Source of the DNA: JAICLL01 sp035252155
GTDB taxonomy: Bacteria; Planctomycetota; Planctomycetia; Pirellulales; JAICIG01
Assembly (NCBI GenBank): GCA_035252155.1
Contig: DATFDL010000068.1
Span: 1 to 48,159 of the forward strand
Length of the DNA: 48,159 bases
Reading direction: 5' to 3'
This document shows, piece after piece, positions 27,901 through 36,979 of this stretch (positions are counted from its first letter, which is position 1; each line of letters starts with the position of its first letter). The notes beneath the pieces were generated by a model. The model worked only from the letters and a program-made list of their open reading frames with translations. It did not search any database and had not been told where the DNA came from. The translations under genes were made by a program, and so were the position numbers.

Positions 27901-30900
27901 AATTCGATCTTCGCCAACCAGGGTTTGGGCATCGACCTGGCCGGCGGCCAGAATGCCAACGCAGCGCAGAGCGCCCCGGTGCTGGCCAGCGCGAGCAGCT
28001 ACGGCGGACAGACCTTCGTTTCTGGAAAGCTCACCAGCACGGCCAATTCGTCGTACACCCTCGACTTCTATGCCACCAACCAGGCCGACGCGTTGGGTGG
28101 CGCCCAGGGCCAGTTTCCGCTCGGCACGGTGACCGTCACCACCGACAACAACGGCCAGGCATCGTTCGATCTCGACCTGGCCGCGTCGGCCGCGCCGGGC
28201 AGTCTGATTACGGCCACGGCCATTTCCAGCACGTTCGACAGCAAGACGTTTTCGACCGTGTTCAACACGTCGCAATTTTCCGCGCCCTTGGCGTTGACTC
28301 CCACCAACCCCGTGGTGTTCATCGTCAATACGACTGACGACGTGAACGACGCCGTGCCCGATCCGACGCACTTCTCGCTGCGCGAGGCGATCCTGGCCGC
28401 CAACGCTCATCCGGGACAAGACATCATCGACTTCGCTCTGCCCAATTCCAACCGCGTGATTCGGCCGCAATCGGCCCTGCCCACGATCACCGACCCGGTG
28501 ATCATCGACGGCACAAGCCAGCCGGGCTACGAGGGGCTGCCCTTGGTCGAGCTCGACGGCTCGCAGGCGACCTCGGGCGCCAACGGCCTGGACATCACCG
28601 GCGGCGGCAGTGTGGTGCGCGGGCTGGCCATCCATAGCTTTCAGACCGGAACGGACGCCCAGGGCAATACGATCGGCGGACATGGAATCGAGATTTCCGG
28701 CCAGGGCGGCAACACCATCGAGGGCAATTTCATTGGCACCGACGTGACCGGCACCCGCGCCCTCTCGGACCAGGGGTTCGGCGAGGTCTACATCTTCGGC
28801 TCGCCCGACAACACCATCGGCGGCACGACCGTTGCCGATCGCAACGTGACGCCCTTCGTCTTGATCGAGGGTTATGACGCCGAGGCGCGCCAGCCTCTGA
28901 GCAACGCCGGCGGCAATCGTATCGAGGGGAATTACATCGGCACCGATCTCACGGGCACGGCGGCTTTGTCGGGTGCTCCTCCGATCGGCCTCGGCGTCGA
29001 GATCGATACAAGCTCGGGCAACACCATTGGCGGGACGGCAGCCGGGGCCGGCAACCTGGTCCTTGGCGGCGTCAATATTTTCGACGGCAGCTCGAACGCC
29101 GTGCAAGGCAACCTGATCGGCACCAACTACCAAGGGACCGCCGCCTTGCCGATCGGCGCCGGGGTCAAGATTTCGGGTCAAGGCTTCGCGGCCCAAGACA
29201 ACCTGATCGGCGGCAATACGCGCGCCGCACGAAACATCATCGTCGGGACCGTGGATATTGGGGGCAAGGTCGGCACGAACAACCAGGTCGAGGGCAATTA
29301 TATCGGGACCGATATTACCGGCACCATCGCGCTCGGCCCGGGCGACGGCGTCACCATCGAGGGGTCGTACAACACGATCGGCGGCGCGCAGCCCGGCGAA
29401 GGCAACCTCATCTCGGGCAATGCCGCTTCCGGCATTGTTCTGTCCGCCAGCGCCAATAACAACGTCATTCAGGGCAACTACATCGGCACCGACGTCACGG
29501 GCACAAAGGCCCTCGGCAACGGCGCCGCCGGTTTGAACTTCGCCGTAGTATCGGCCGGCTATGCCAACACCATCGGAGGCACGACGCCCGGCGCGGGCAA
29601 TCTTATCTCGGGCAACACCGGAAGCGGTGTTGTGCTGGAGGGGAACTTCACCCCGGACACGGTCGAAGGAAATCTCATCGGCACCGATGTCACGGGGTCG
29701 GTCGCCCTTGGCAACCGTGGTAACGGCATTATCGCCACAGAACCGGGCGCGATCATCGGCGGTCCTCAACCCGGCGCCGGCAATACTATCTCGGGTAACG
29801 GGGGAAATGGCATCTCGGTTGGGGCAGGGGGCGTGTCGATTCAAGGAAATTATATCGGCACCGACGTGACCGGAAGCCTGCCGCTGGGCAACGGCGGCGA
29901 CGGGATCTACATCGGCGGGCCCAGTCCCAATGACATCATCGGAGGACCGTTGAGCGGCGCCGGCAATGTGATCGCCAATAACGGCGGTGATGGAATTCGC
30001 ATCGTCGATCAGCCCGGTGAGTCCGACAACCAAAATAATCCCATCGCGTCATCTGGAGCGATTATCCAAGGCAACAAGATCGGCACCGATGTCACGGGCA
30101 CACGGCACTATGGCAATGCCGGAGACGGCATCTCGTTCATCACGACGTATGCAATCGCTACAAATGAGACGATCGGCGGCGCCGATCCGGGCGCCGGCAA
30201 TCTGATCGCTTTCAACGGAGGCCGGGGCGTCGACATCCCGTTCGGCAATGGCAACGCGGTGCGGGGCAACGACATTTTCGGCAACGGCGGGCGGGGCCTG
30301 CTCACCGACATCAACGGCGCCTTGTCCACTTACGCCGAACAGCGCGGCATCGATCTTCCTCATGCAGCGCCCGTGCTGACGTCGGCCGTGTTCGACCCGC
30401 AAGGCACCGTCGTATCGGGCTCGCTAACAGGCACGCCCTTCACGCGCTATGAGATCGACTTTTTCGCCAACGATGCGGTGAACCCTTCGGGCTTTGGCGA
30501 TGGCCAAACCTACTTGCAGTCGATCTCGGTGCTCGTCGACGAGACCGGCTCGGTCCAATTCCAGATACCGCTCGACGCCGCCGTTCCGATCGGCCAATGG
30601 ATTACCGCCACGGCCACGCCCGACTCGACCGACGGAAACACCTCGGAGTTCTCGCAGCCGACGCCCGTCGTCGCCGCCGCGGGGAATACGATCCAGTTCG
30701 CTTCGCCAAAGTACGTGGCGACCGAGACGGGCGGAGCGGCCGTGATCGTCGTCACGCGCAGCGGTTCCACCAGCGGCACTGTGACGGTTAATTACAACAC
30801 CAACGACGGCTCTGCCACCGCCGGCGTCAATTACACGGCCGAGTCGGGCATTCTTGTTTTTGCCGACGGCGTATCGAGCCAAACCATCACCGTTCCTGTC

Positions 30901-33900
30901 CACGACGACGGCCTGGCCGACGGCAACAAAGATTTTCAACTCGTACTTTCCAACCCCAGCGGCATCGGCCTCGGCGCCGTGAGCGACGCGGACGTTGCGA
31001 TCGCCGATAGTGACACGGCGGGACAAATCCAGTTTTCCAGCTCCAGCTATCCTACTACCGATCGAACGCTTCAAGGCGCGGTTTTCACAATCACGCGAAC
31101 CGGCGGCAGCGAGGGGACGGTAAGCGTCGACTACCGTGTGACCGGGGGCACCGCGGTCGGTCTGCCCGTCATCTCTTTTGGACAATTCGCCAACGCTGAC
31201 TACGTCGATGACTTCGGAACGGTCACGTTCGCTCCAGGCCAAACCAGCGCGCAGGTCAGCTTTGGAAATGTGCAAAACCTCATCAACGGCCTTTTCGGTG
31301 ATCCGGAGTATCGAGGTCCGCGCAGCATCGAGTTAACGCTGGGCAACCCGACCGGCGGGGCAACGCTCGGCGCGATCACCACCAGCACCGCCACCTTGGA
31401 CGATCCGGAAGACCAGGTCGGCGAATTTGGTGTGTTCGACATTCCGGCCGAAGAAAACGCCGGAAGTGTTCAAGTCGGCGTGCAACGGTTTGGCAATCTC
31501 CAAAGCGATGTGTCTGTCGGCTATACCACGGTCGATGGCACGGCCAAGGCGGGCACGAATTACCTCGCCACCAGCGGGTTTGTGGAATTCAAGCCGGGCC
31601 AGGGCCTGGCGTTCGTCACCATTCCGATTCTCGACGACCACGTCGCCGACAACGACGGCGCATTTCAGTTGAAGCTCACCACCGCGAGCGTGATCAATAT
31701 CGGCACGACAATACCTATCTTCCCAAACCACAGCCAAGCCAGCGTGACCATTCTGGACACCGACAGTCCTCCGCCCCCGGCCCGCTTTGAGGTGCAGACG
31801 GACCAGTCGTTCGACGGATACGGCGGCACGGCGCAGGTCACGGTCGACCGTTTCGATAACACTTCGGGGACCGACCATATCCACTACGCGACCAGCGACG
31901 AGAGCGCCAAAGCGGGAACCGACTACCAGTCGGTTTCGGGCACGCTCACCTTCGCCCCCGGTCAGAAGTGGCTGACGTTTTCCGTGCCGCTGCTTGCCAC
32001 GAATACCCGCACGCCAGGCGATGAGACGTTCGACGTGACTCTCAGCGATCCCGTGTCCGTCAGCGACCCCACCCTCGGCGCGACGATCGACCCGAACAAT
32101 CCCGTGCCGGTCACGCTGACCTACAACACCGTCGGACCAGCACAATTTGTCGCACCCGTCTATCCCGTCGCCGACAACAGCGCGGAGCTGACCGTCACGG
32201 TGAGCGGTCCACGGTTCGTGGGGGCCGTCGGATACGCGACGCACGACGGCACGGCGATCGGCGGCGTCGATTATACGCCAGAGTCGGGGACGATACAGGT
32301 CGGCCAGGCGGGCATCGCCACGATTTCCATCCCGATCCTCAACGATCTGGCGGTCGGGGGCGATAAGACGTTTTCTCTGACCCTCTCCAACCCTCAGCTC
32401 GGGCTTACGCTTGGCAACCTGACGACCACGACGATCTTGATTCTGGAACCGAACCCGGCTGCGACGGCGCCGTCGACGACGACGCTCACGAGCAGTGCCG
32501 CCTCTGGTTCGACTTACGACCAATCCGTGACTTTCACCGCCGCGGTGAGTGCCGCCAGCGGGACGCCCACTGGTTCCGTTGATTTCGTCGATTCGAACAC
32601 GGGACAAGATCTGGGCTCGGAGCAGCTCGCGGTTGTCAACGGCGTCGACGAAGCCAGCGTGACGGTGTCGAGTTTGGTGGCCGGTTCGCACACCATCGTC
32701 GCCACGTACACGAGCGACAACAACAGCCTTGCCGGCAGTCACGACTCGTTGACGCAAACCGTCGCCCCCGCCACGCTGACCATAACGGCCGGCAATCAGA
32801 CGATGGCTTACGGGGCGACCGTGCCAACGCTTACCGATACGATCACCGGCTTCGTCAATGGCGATACGTCAAACGTCATTACCGGCACGGCGAGCTTGAG
32901 CACCACGGCCACTTCGGCCAGCGGCGTCGGGAACTACACGATCACAATCGGCGCGGGAACTCTTAGCGCCGCGAACTACACTTTCGATTTCGTCAATGGC
33001 ACGCTTTCGGTCACGCCGGCCACGCTTACCGTGACGGCCGACGACAAAACGATGGTCTATGGGGCAACCGCTCCAGCACTGACCGATACGATCAGCGGTT
33101 TCGTCAATGGCGATGCGGCCAGCGTCGTCAGCGGCGCGGCGAGCATTTCGACGGCGCCCAGGGGCGTCGGCAACTATGTAATCGACGTCGCGCCCGGCAC
33201 GCTCAGCGCCGCCAACTACACCTTCGCCTTCGTCGATGGAGCGTTGACCGTCACGCCGGCCACGCTGACCGTTACGGCCGACAACACGACGATGGTCTAC
33301 GGGGCAACGCTTCCCTCGTTCACCGACACGATCACCGGTTTCGTCAACGGCGATACGTCGAGCGTCGTCGGTGGCGCCTCGAGCCTGAGTACGACGGCTA
33401 CTTCGGCCAGCGGCGTCGGCAGCTACCCGATCAGCGTCGGGCAGGGAACCCTTGTCGCCGCCAACTACACGTTCGTCTTCGTCGACGGAACGCTGACGGT
33501 CTCACCCGCCACCTTGATATTAACCGTCACGGCCGACGACAAGACGATGGTTTATGGATCAGCCGTTCCAGCGCTCACCGATACGATTACCGGCTTCGTC
33601 AACGGCGACACGTCGAGCGTAGTCAGTGGCGCGGCGGACCTGAGCACTACGGCTACTTCGGCCAGCGCCGTAGGCAGCTACCCGATCGACGTTTCGCTCG
33701 GCACACTCAGCGCCGCCAACTACACGTTTGCCTTCGTCGACGGAACACTCACCATCACGCCGGCCCCACTTACGATCACCGCCGACGATCAGACGATGAC
33801 CTATGGCGGCGCCTTGCCGACGCTGACGGTGACTTATACGGGTCTGGCAAACGGCGACACGTCGGCCAGCCTGACAACCGCGGCCACGGTGACAGCCCCG

Positions 33901-36900
33901 GCCACCGATCATGTGGGAACTTACACAGGCGCGATCGTCGCCTCCGGGGCTGTGGACCCGAACTACACGATCAGCTACGCGCCCGGCACGCTGAAGGTGA
34001 CGCCCGCCGCGCTGACCATCGCGGCCAACGACCAGACGATGACGTATGGCGGCACGCTGCCGACGTTGACCGTGGCCTATACGGGTCTGGTGAACGGCGA
34101 CACGCCGGCCAGCCTGACAACCGCGCCCACGGTGACCGCGCCGGCCACCAACCACGTGGGGACGTACACGGGCGTCATTGTCGCCTCGGGCGCGTCGGAC
34201 CACGATTACACCATCAGCTACGCGGCCGGCACGCTGAAGGTCACGCCCGCCGCACTGACCATCACGGCCAACGACCAGACGATGACCTATGGCGGCACAC
34301 TGCCGACGTTGAGCGTGACTTATACGGGTCTGGTGAACGGCGACACACCGGCCACGTTCAGCACCAGCCCCAACGTCGCGCCCACGGTGACCGCGCCGGC
34401 CACCAACCACGTGGGAACCTACATGAACGTGATCGTCGCCTCGGGCGCATCGGACCCCGATTACACCATCAGCTACGCGCCCGGCACGCTGAATGTGACG
34501 CCCGCCACGCTTACCGTGACGGCCGACAACAAGACGAAGGTATATGGCCAGGACAATCCACCGCTGACCGGCACGATCACCGGTTTCGTGAACGGCGACA
34601 CGGCCAGCGTCGTCAGCGGCGCCGCCGATCTGACGACCTCCGCGACTGCCGCGAGTGGCGTCGGGAATTACACCATCACCGTCGGGCTGGGCACGCTCCG
34701 CGCCGCCGATTACACATTCGACTTCGTCAACAGCAATCTATCCATCACGCCCGCCACGCTGACGGTCACCGCCGACGATAAAACGATGGTCTATGGAGCC
34801 ACCGTTCCGCCGCTGACCGACACGATCACAGGTTTTGTCAACGGCGATACGGCAAGCGTCGTCAGCGGTTCGGCGACTCTGAGCACCACCGCCACGACGG
34901 CTAGCGGCGTGGGCAGCTACCCAATATCGGTCGGACTGGGCACGCTGAGCGCCCCGAATTATACGTTCGACTTGGTCGACCGCGTGCTGATGGTCGATCA
35001 AGACAATACGACCACGACCGTAGGCGCCAGCGCGTTCGGCCTGAGGGCCACGTTAACGGCCACCGTAACCGCCAACGCACCCGGCAGCGGAACGCCCACC
35101 GGAAGCGTCGATTTCTTCGATGCCACGACCAACACCGATCTGGGATCGGTCGCGCTCTCGGCCGGAACCGCTTCGTTGACGGCCACGCTGCCCGACGCCA
35201 CGCAGAGCATTACGGTCAATTACCAGGGAGATGCCAATTTCCTGGCGAGCAGCGCCGCGACTTCGGTCAGCCCGCTGGCCTCGGTCTACGTGCTCAATCC
35301 GTCGGTCAGCGGCGCGCTGGCGGCGTCGGGCAATGCGGCCGTCAAAGTGCCCGGTGTGGTGGTGGATGATTCCAGTTCGGCGGCGGCGATCACTGCCAGC
35401 GGCAACGTGCAGATCGCGGCGGGCGAGATCGACGTGGTGGGCGGCGTGGAGGCCACGGGCCACGCCAGCTTCAGCCCGACGCCGCAGACGGGCCACGCGG
35501 TCGTGCCCGATCCCTATCGTAGTCTCGCGGCGCCCAGCGGCGGCGCGTCGCTGGGCGGCATTTTGCTGGCCGGCAATGCGTCGCTCACCATCCATCCGGG
35601 CGTTTACAACCAGATCAACGTTTCGGGCAACGCCCAACTCACGATGACTTCGGGCGTATACGTGATCGCCGGCGGCGGCCTCAGCGTCAGCGGAAATGCC
35701 AGCGTGAACGGCACGCAGGTGATGATCTACAACGCGGGCGGCAATTATCTGGGCGGTAGCGGCTTTGGCGACATCGATCTCAGCGGCAATGGCCGCATCG
35801 TGCTCTCGGCGCCAACCTCCGGTCCGTACGCGGGCGTGTTGTTGTTTCAAGCGCGCGACAACCAGCAAGGGCTGACCCTGAGCGGCAACGCGGTGAATGG
35901 CCTTTCGGGAACGATCTACGCGGCCAACGCGCCGGCCACCATCAGCGGAAACGCCTCGCTGAATCTCCCCGTCGTGGTCAACACGCTCACACTGAACGGC
36001 AATGCCGTGCTGGGCGACCCGCCGGCTTCCTCCGCCACGCTTTCGGGCAGCGACCCGCCCGTCAGCGGCTTTGAGCTGTCGCCGCTGGTGAACGTGGCCG
36101 TCGCAACGTTCATGTCGTCCGACGCGAGCGAGACGGCCAGCGCGTTTACCGCCACCATCGACTGGGGCGATGGCTCAACCTCCGCCGGAACGATCACGCA
36201 GTTGAACAATCAGTTCGCGGTCAGCGGTTCGCATACTTACGGCGATGAGGGAAGCTACTCCATCGTGGTGAGCGTCTCCGACGGGCAGGCGACAACCACC
36301 ATCGCCGCGACGGCCAAGATCGCCGAAGAGCTGTTGGCCGAGGGGACGCCCGGCACGGCCAACCAGCGGTTCATCACCGAGATCTATCGCGACGTGCTGG
36401 GTCGCCAGGCCGAACCTCAAGGGCGCGATTACTGGGTCAGCCATCTTGAGCGTGGCGACAGCCGTGCCAAGGTGGTGCAAGACATCTTGGCGGCGGTGAC
36501 CGAGGAGTATCACCGCGATCTGATTAACGCGGAGTTCGCACGCTACCTGCAGCGGTCGCCCGACCCGGCGGCGATGCAGTATTTCACCGGGCTGTTGGAC
36601 AATGGCGGCGACGCTGCAATGCTCGATGCCATCCTCGTCTCGTCGCCCGAATATATTCAGGAGCATGGCGGCACGCTGGACCAGTTCGTCGATGCGTTAT
36701 TCCGTGACGCCTTAGGCCGGCCGGTCGATCCGGCGGCGCTGACCGCCGTCGAGAGCCGCTCGGCACAAGGCGCCACGCGCGCCCAGATCGCCGACGTGGT
36801 GTTTAGCAGCGAGGAATACCGCCGCGATCTGGTGGCGGGCTGGTATCGGCAGTATCTCGATCGCGCTCCCGACGCCGCGGGCCTGGCGACCTACACGTCT

Positions 36901-36978
36901 CAGCTCGACGCGGGCCTGCCCGCCGTGAACGTCATCGCCGCATTGCTCAGCTCCGACGAATTTGTCGGAAAGGTTTAA
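21976..36978 (+). CDS. Giant LExR-type (LEPR-XLL-like) beta-helix surface protein, copy 1
   Basis: 5000 residues. Residues 18-27 are a basic cluster and 33-41 read LEDRAMLNG, the planctomycete N-terminal signature of large secreted proteins; there is no ordinary signal peptide. Order by approximate residue: beta-helix 42-1399 (repeats of GNVISGN and NYIGTDxTG); stalk domain 1410-1519; TSP3-like DKNGDGVPD and a choice-of-anchor-U-like domain 1521-1709; beta-helix 2 1711-1997; beta-helix 3 2115-2792, opening with a CSLREA-like motif (FSLREAI); five Calx-beta domains 2906-3492; Ig-like 3500-3596; nine MBG repeats 3598-4339; Ig-like 4341-4436; beta-solenoid rich in SGNA 4436-4686; PKD-like 4708-4786; DUF4214 repeats 4794-5000. 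I read no Cys. Probably an extracellular fibre, adhesin or matrix protein; Calx-beta and Asp-rich parts suggest calcium. The paralogue follows after 152 bases. Confidence 0.93.
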   Translation: MSLDAILDHLAGQPVISRRKKRRRPTRFHVEGLEDRAMLNGWTVTSADGGTGPGTLFDAIERADAPAEESDPNPFVISFAIPGSGLQTISLSESLPEITHPTTIDGATEAEFQSISSPTPLIDIDGSQFGATEQVNGLYFTVGGNIVKDLIINNFRGANGFNGFGIVLDGTNDTTHGHAFPNNTIEGNFIGTDPTGTLAAPNFGGILIANSSYNLIGGLNSDGQLTNGNLISGNLGQGVGFYNGVDSHNYIEGNYIGTDITGLKPIANAPASGDGVFMESVAAFENISNNFIGDFDPNENQIDPNGLNVIAGNPRNGVYVVGGTFNSISGNYIGVGSDGATRVANGADGVLLEDASGNTVGGTTAGSGNVISGNLLNGISIAAVPTTEYGLAIPVSQQSASANTIAGNLIGTDVTGKIAVPNGDPSATGKGHGEGILLKNEATDPSVLVTGNVISGFANGHNVISGNWDDGILMAGPNVTNNTVTGNYIGTDITGQHPLENSNFGVELTAIPGQKGAPSGNFIGTTDVNGRNVISGNGTPAQNGAPAIGGGVRIANGAIGNTVGNNLIGTDSSGKKFLPNDGDGVNISAANFNFIGGDTPPGGNVISGNDGNGISIVNGSSGNQVRGNLIGTDFSSLFLPNADGVFISHANGNTIGGDSLGDENVIGGNEGNGVTIANASGNYVEENFIGVNFAQTTPLPNQDGIALIGATGNYIGNVGTVNGQQVGLGNVISENFKAGIAFSAQAGSNYVLGNMIGTDETGTRNLGNGASGILITDSSSNHVGGTTDAARNFIGFNGANGIDIESDQVVGQSSLNVIEGDYIGIGPIGNQPEANVSNGILINNSSSNTIGNAALFNVISENGQNGIEISGDQSQNNTISDSDIGTTEDGNTAAPNGTNNPFGSGVVIENGASLNNIGGNTISGNQVFGIFITDAGEKNSVTNNSIGTNADGSEKLNGATTQYTGVAVDNSPATTIGGPSLADGGNLISGNSNDGVFVDGPLSAGTVIASNYIGTDAGATLQIGNSFGIYLAAFVLRAGPPTDITVDGNTIAWNLKGGIWLGGGTSGDHIINNDIGTNSTETAVLPNDGFGIKVDSSPGNFIGEQGAGNTIANTVEDPNQKITADGNGDGLWITGQASSGNDVADNLVLGNAFNGIEIASGASENKIGNTQRNIVVANFNGIVITDSGTQDNMVENNEIGIGDNGAAKRNTSDGILVGAGASYNIIGAAQSGGVVSNIISANGFAGIEISGQTTTDNTVLGNAIGTDLNGHFQKGQPFGNVQYGIYVSAPENMIGGALDDNGSSAIDPGNFVVGSAYGIVLDGPNSTRNRVEGNVVRNNSASGVLVTDGASLNNIGGPNEDFQNVIHDNGAAGVYVAAGSGNSIKHNSIFENAMLGIHLDPGANADAPAPFLSLATTSRIAGWLEGAAPDTSYTLEFFWGASSQHPDGSEDDDADRFLPTVGTSTSSSESIGSVQVKTNGSGAAIFDLTYDKSVDLGTFIRATATDSSENTSQFSNAVAIGADKNGDGVPDSAQNGNVQNGNSEIASNISFPDALNPGDPSHGVPPAFITLQADPGLTFRDVWSTPDPDPDHQNGPPANTQFPFGFVSFVLTGVPTPAAPFVVTMTLPDTGITPTSYWRYGPTQNYVVVVGGQPTHPSHWYKWDYDPVTDTGAEIDGDTVRLHFVDGVLGDDDLAENGIIVDAGAPGFPDPYTVTTMADSGPGSLRQAILNADANPFNTITFDLPGSGPQTIQLLSPLPAITAGVTIDGSTQPGFADTPLVVLDGSQAGAGADGLTVANGNATIQDLVIKQFSGDGIHVLSGGSALIVGNYIGTDPTGKLAQGNGRYGVEVEKVTKDPDNDGDDDFEADDDDSDNDGTASGQSSTIDGGNVISANHAGGIFIHGALANDNQITNNFIGTQADGLSPLANGGPGVVIDGGSNFNTIGSEPGSGNTIAYNAGPGITIGQGIGNFIESNSIFANQGLGIDLAGGQNANAAQSAPVLASASSYGGQTFVSGKLTSTANSSYTLDFYATNQADALGGAQGQFPLGTVTVTTDNNGQASFDLDLAASAAPGSLITATAISSTFDSKTFSTVFNTSQFSAPLALTPTNPVVFIVNTTDDVNDAVPDPTHFSLREAILAANAHPGQDIIDFALPNSNRVIRPQSALPTITDPVIIDGTSQPGYEGLPLVELDGSQATSGANGLDITGGGSVVRGLAIHSFQTGTDAQGNTIGGHGIEISGQGGNTIEGNFIGTDVTGTRALSDQGFGEVYIFGSPDNTIGGTTVADRNVTPFVLIEGYDAEARQPLSNAGGNRIEGNYIGTDLTGTAALSGAPPIGLGVEIDTSSGNTIGGTAAGAGNLVLGGVNIFDGSSNAVQGNLIGTNYQGTAALPIGAGVKISGQGFAAQDNLIGGNTRAARNIIVGTVDIGGKVGTNNQVEGNYIGTDITGTIALGPGDGVTIEGSYNTIGGAQPGEGNLISGNAASGIVLSASANNNVIQGNYIGTDVTGTKALGNGAAGLNFAVVSAGYANTIGGTTPGAGNLISGNTGSGVVLEGNFTPDTVEGNLIGTDVTGSVALGNRGNGIIATEPGAIIGGPQPGAGNTISGNGGNGISVGAGGVSIQGNYIGTDVTGSLPLGNGGDGIYIGGPSPNDIIGGPLSGAGNVIANNGGDGIRIVDQPGESDNQNNPIASSGAIIQGNKIGTDVTGTRHYGNAGDGISFITTYAIATNETIGGADPGAGNLIAFNGGRGVDIPFGNGNAVRGNDIFGNGGRGLLTDINGALSTYAEQRGIDLPHAAPVLTSAVFDPQGTVVSGSLTGTPFTRYEIDFFANDAVNPSGFGDGQTYLQSISVLVDETGSVQFQIPLDAAVPIGQWITATATPDSTDGNTSEFSQPTPVVAAAGNTIQFASPKYVATETGGAAVIVVTRSGSTSGTVTVNYNTNDGSATAGVNYTAESGILVFADGVSSQTITVPVHDDGLADGNKDFQLVLSNPSGIGLGAVSDADVAIADSDTAGQIQFSSSSYPTTDRTLQGAVFTITRTGGSEGTVSVDYRVTGGTAVGLPVISFGQFANADYVDDFGTVTFAPGQTSAQVSFGNVQNLINGLFGDPEYRGPRSIELTLGNPTGGATLGAITTSTATLDDPEDQVGEFGVFDIPAEENAGSVQVGVQRFGNLQSDVSVGYTTVDGTAKAGTNYLATSGFVEFKPGQGLAFVTIPILDDHVADNDGAFQLKLTTASVINIGTTIPIFPNHSQASVTILDTDSPPPPARFEVQTDQSFDGYGGTAQVTVDRFDNTSGTDHIHYATSDESAKAGTDYQSVSGTLTFAPGQKWLTFSVPLLATNTRTPGDETFDVTLSDPVSVSDPTLGATIDPNNPVPVTLTYNTVGPAQFVAPVYPVADNSAELTVTVSGPRFVGAVGYATHDGTAIGGVDYTPESGTIQVGQAGIATISIPILNDLAVGGDKTFSLTLSNPQLGLTLGNLTTTTILILEPNPAATAPSTTTLTSSAASGSTYDQSVTFTAAVSAASGTPTGSVDFVDSNTGQDLGSEQLAVVNGVDEASVTVSSLVAGSHTIVATYTSDNNSLAGSHDSLTQTVAPATLTITAGNQTMAYGATVPTLTDTITGFVNGDTSNVITGTASLSTTATSASGVGNYTITIGAGTLSAANYTFDFVNGTLSVTPATLTVTADDKTMVYGATAPALTDTISGFVNGDAASVVSGAASISTAPRGVGNYVIDVAPGTLSAANYTFAFVDGALTVTPATLTVTADNTTMVYGATLPSFTDTITGFVNGDTSSVVGGASSLSTTATSASGVGSYPISVGQGTLVAANYTFVFVDGTLTVSPATLILTVTADDKTMVYGSAVPALTDTITGFVNGDTSSVVSGAADLSTTATSASAVGSYPIDVSLGTLSAANYTFAFVDGTLTITPAPLTITADDQTMTYGGALPTLTVTYTGLANGDTSASLTTAATVTAPATDHVGTYTGAIVASGAVDPNYTISYAPGTLKVTPAALTIAANDQTMTYGGTLPTLTVAYTGLVNGDTPASLTTAPTVTAPATNHVGTYTGVIVASGASDHDYTISYAAGTLKVTPAALTITANDQTMTYGGTLPTLSVTYTGLVNGDTPATFSTSPNVAPTVTAPATNHVGTYMNVIVASGASDPDYTISYAPGTLNVTPATLTVTADNKTKVYGQDNPPLTGTITGFVNGDTASVVSGAADLTTSATAASGVGNYTITVGLGTLRAADYTFDFVNSNLSITPATLTVTADDKTMVYGATVPPLTDTITGFVNGDTASVVSGSATLSTTATTASGVGSYPISVGLGTLSAPNYTFDLVDRVLMVDQDNTTTTVGASAFGLRATLTATVTANAPGSGTPTGSVDFFDATTNTDLGSVALSAGTASLTATLPDATQSITVNYQGDANFLASSAATSVSPLASVYVLNPSVSGALAASGNAAVKVPGVVVDDSSSAAAITASGNVQIAAGEIDVVGGVEATGHASFSPTPQTGHAVVPDPYRSLAAPSGGASLGGILLAGNASLTIHPGVYNQINVSGNAQLTMTSGVYVIAGGGLSVSGNASVNGTQVMIYNAGGNYLGGSGFGDIDLSGNGRIVLSAPTSGPYAGVLLFQARDNQQGLTLSGNAVNGLSGTIYAANAPATISGNASLNLPVVVNTLTLNGNAVLGDPPASSATLSGSDPPVSGFELSPLVNVAVATFMSSDASETASAFTATIDWGDGSTSAGTITQLNNQFAVSGSHTYGDEGSYSIVVSVSDGQATTTIAATAKIAEELLAEGTPGTANQRFITEIYRDVLGRQAEPQGRDYWVSHLERGDSRAKVVQDILAAVTEEYHRDLINAEFARYLQRSPDPAAMQYFTGLLDNGGDAAMLDAILVSSPEYIQEHGGTLDQFVDALFRDALGRPVDPAALTAVESRSAQGATRAQIADVVFSSEEYRRDLVAGWYRQYLDRAPDAAGLATYTSQLDAGLPAVNVIAALLSSDEFVGKV
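27541..27620 (+). other. Acidic insertion in giant protein 1
   Basis: Residues about 1856-1882 read KDPDNDGDDDFEADDDDSDN and on, a run of Asp/Glu inside a beta-helix repeat. It resembles tandem calcium-binding loops. The matching part of copy 2 (around 42440-42540) has no such insertion. Confidence 0.7.
30690..32450 (+). repeat. Five Calx-beta domains in giant protein 1
   Basis: Each of five units of about 105-130 residues has the pattern of sodium-calcium-exchanger beta motifs: V.V.R.G...G.V.V.Y.T.DGTA.AG.DY....G.L.F..G.....I.V...D......F...L.NP.....LG. The second unit is longer because of an inserted loop around 31150-31290. The same five-unit order, including the longer second unit, is found in giant protein 2 at 45628-47465. 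Confidence 0.85.
32767..34992 (+). repeat. Nine tandem MBG-type repeats in giant gene 1
   Basis: Units of about 81-85 residues (243-255 bp) start PATLTVTADDKTMVYGA. Units 1-4 and 8-9 carry TITGFVNGDTSSVV; units 5-7 carry a different sequence, TYTGLVNGDTPASLTTAPTV. The YG codons of the TMxYG motif fall near 32.80, 33.05, 33.29, 33.55, 33.80, 34.04, 34.28, 34.54 and 34.79 kb. Units 5-7 are spaced exactly 243 bp and nearly identical in DNA, a sign of recent amplification. Confidence 0.88.
36355..36975 (+). other. DUF4214 repeats at the C-terminus of giant protein 1
   Basis: Four half-repeats of about 50 residues alternate IYRDVLGRQAEPQGRDYWVS and YLQRSPDPAAMQYFTGLLDN types (then LFRDALGRPVDPAAL and YRQYLDRAPDAAGLATYTSQ), each ending in a VLxSxEY/F motif. 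DUF4214 is found in large surface or type I secreted proteins and may serve anchoring or export; this is inference. Confidence 0.85.
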
Positions 36979-36979
36979 A

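Noticed and set aside
26623..30033. A 1136-residue open frame on the minus strand inside giant gene 1
   Set aside because: It is the antisense of the repeated beta-helix codons. Its text repeats (GADE, AADxVV) mirror NYIGTD and GNVISGN, and it has no domain or ribosome site. Similar minus-strand frames across 22-48 kb have the same cause.
32767..34992. Frameshifted or mis-assembled region because of strong DNA repeats
   Set aside because: The frame stays open through all nine units and each encodes a proper MBG-like unit, so the array is coding.
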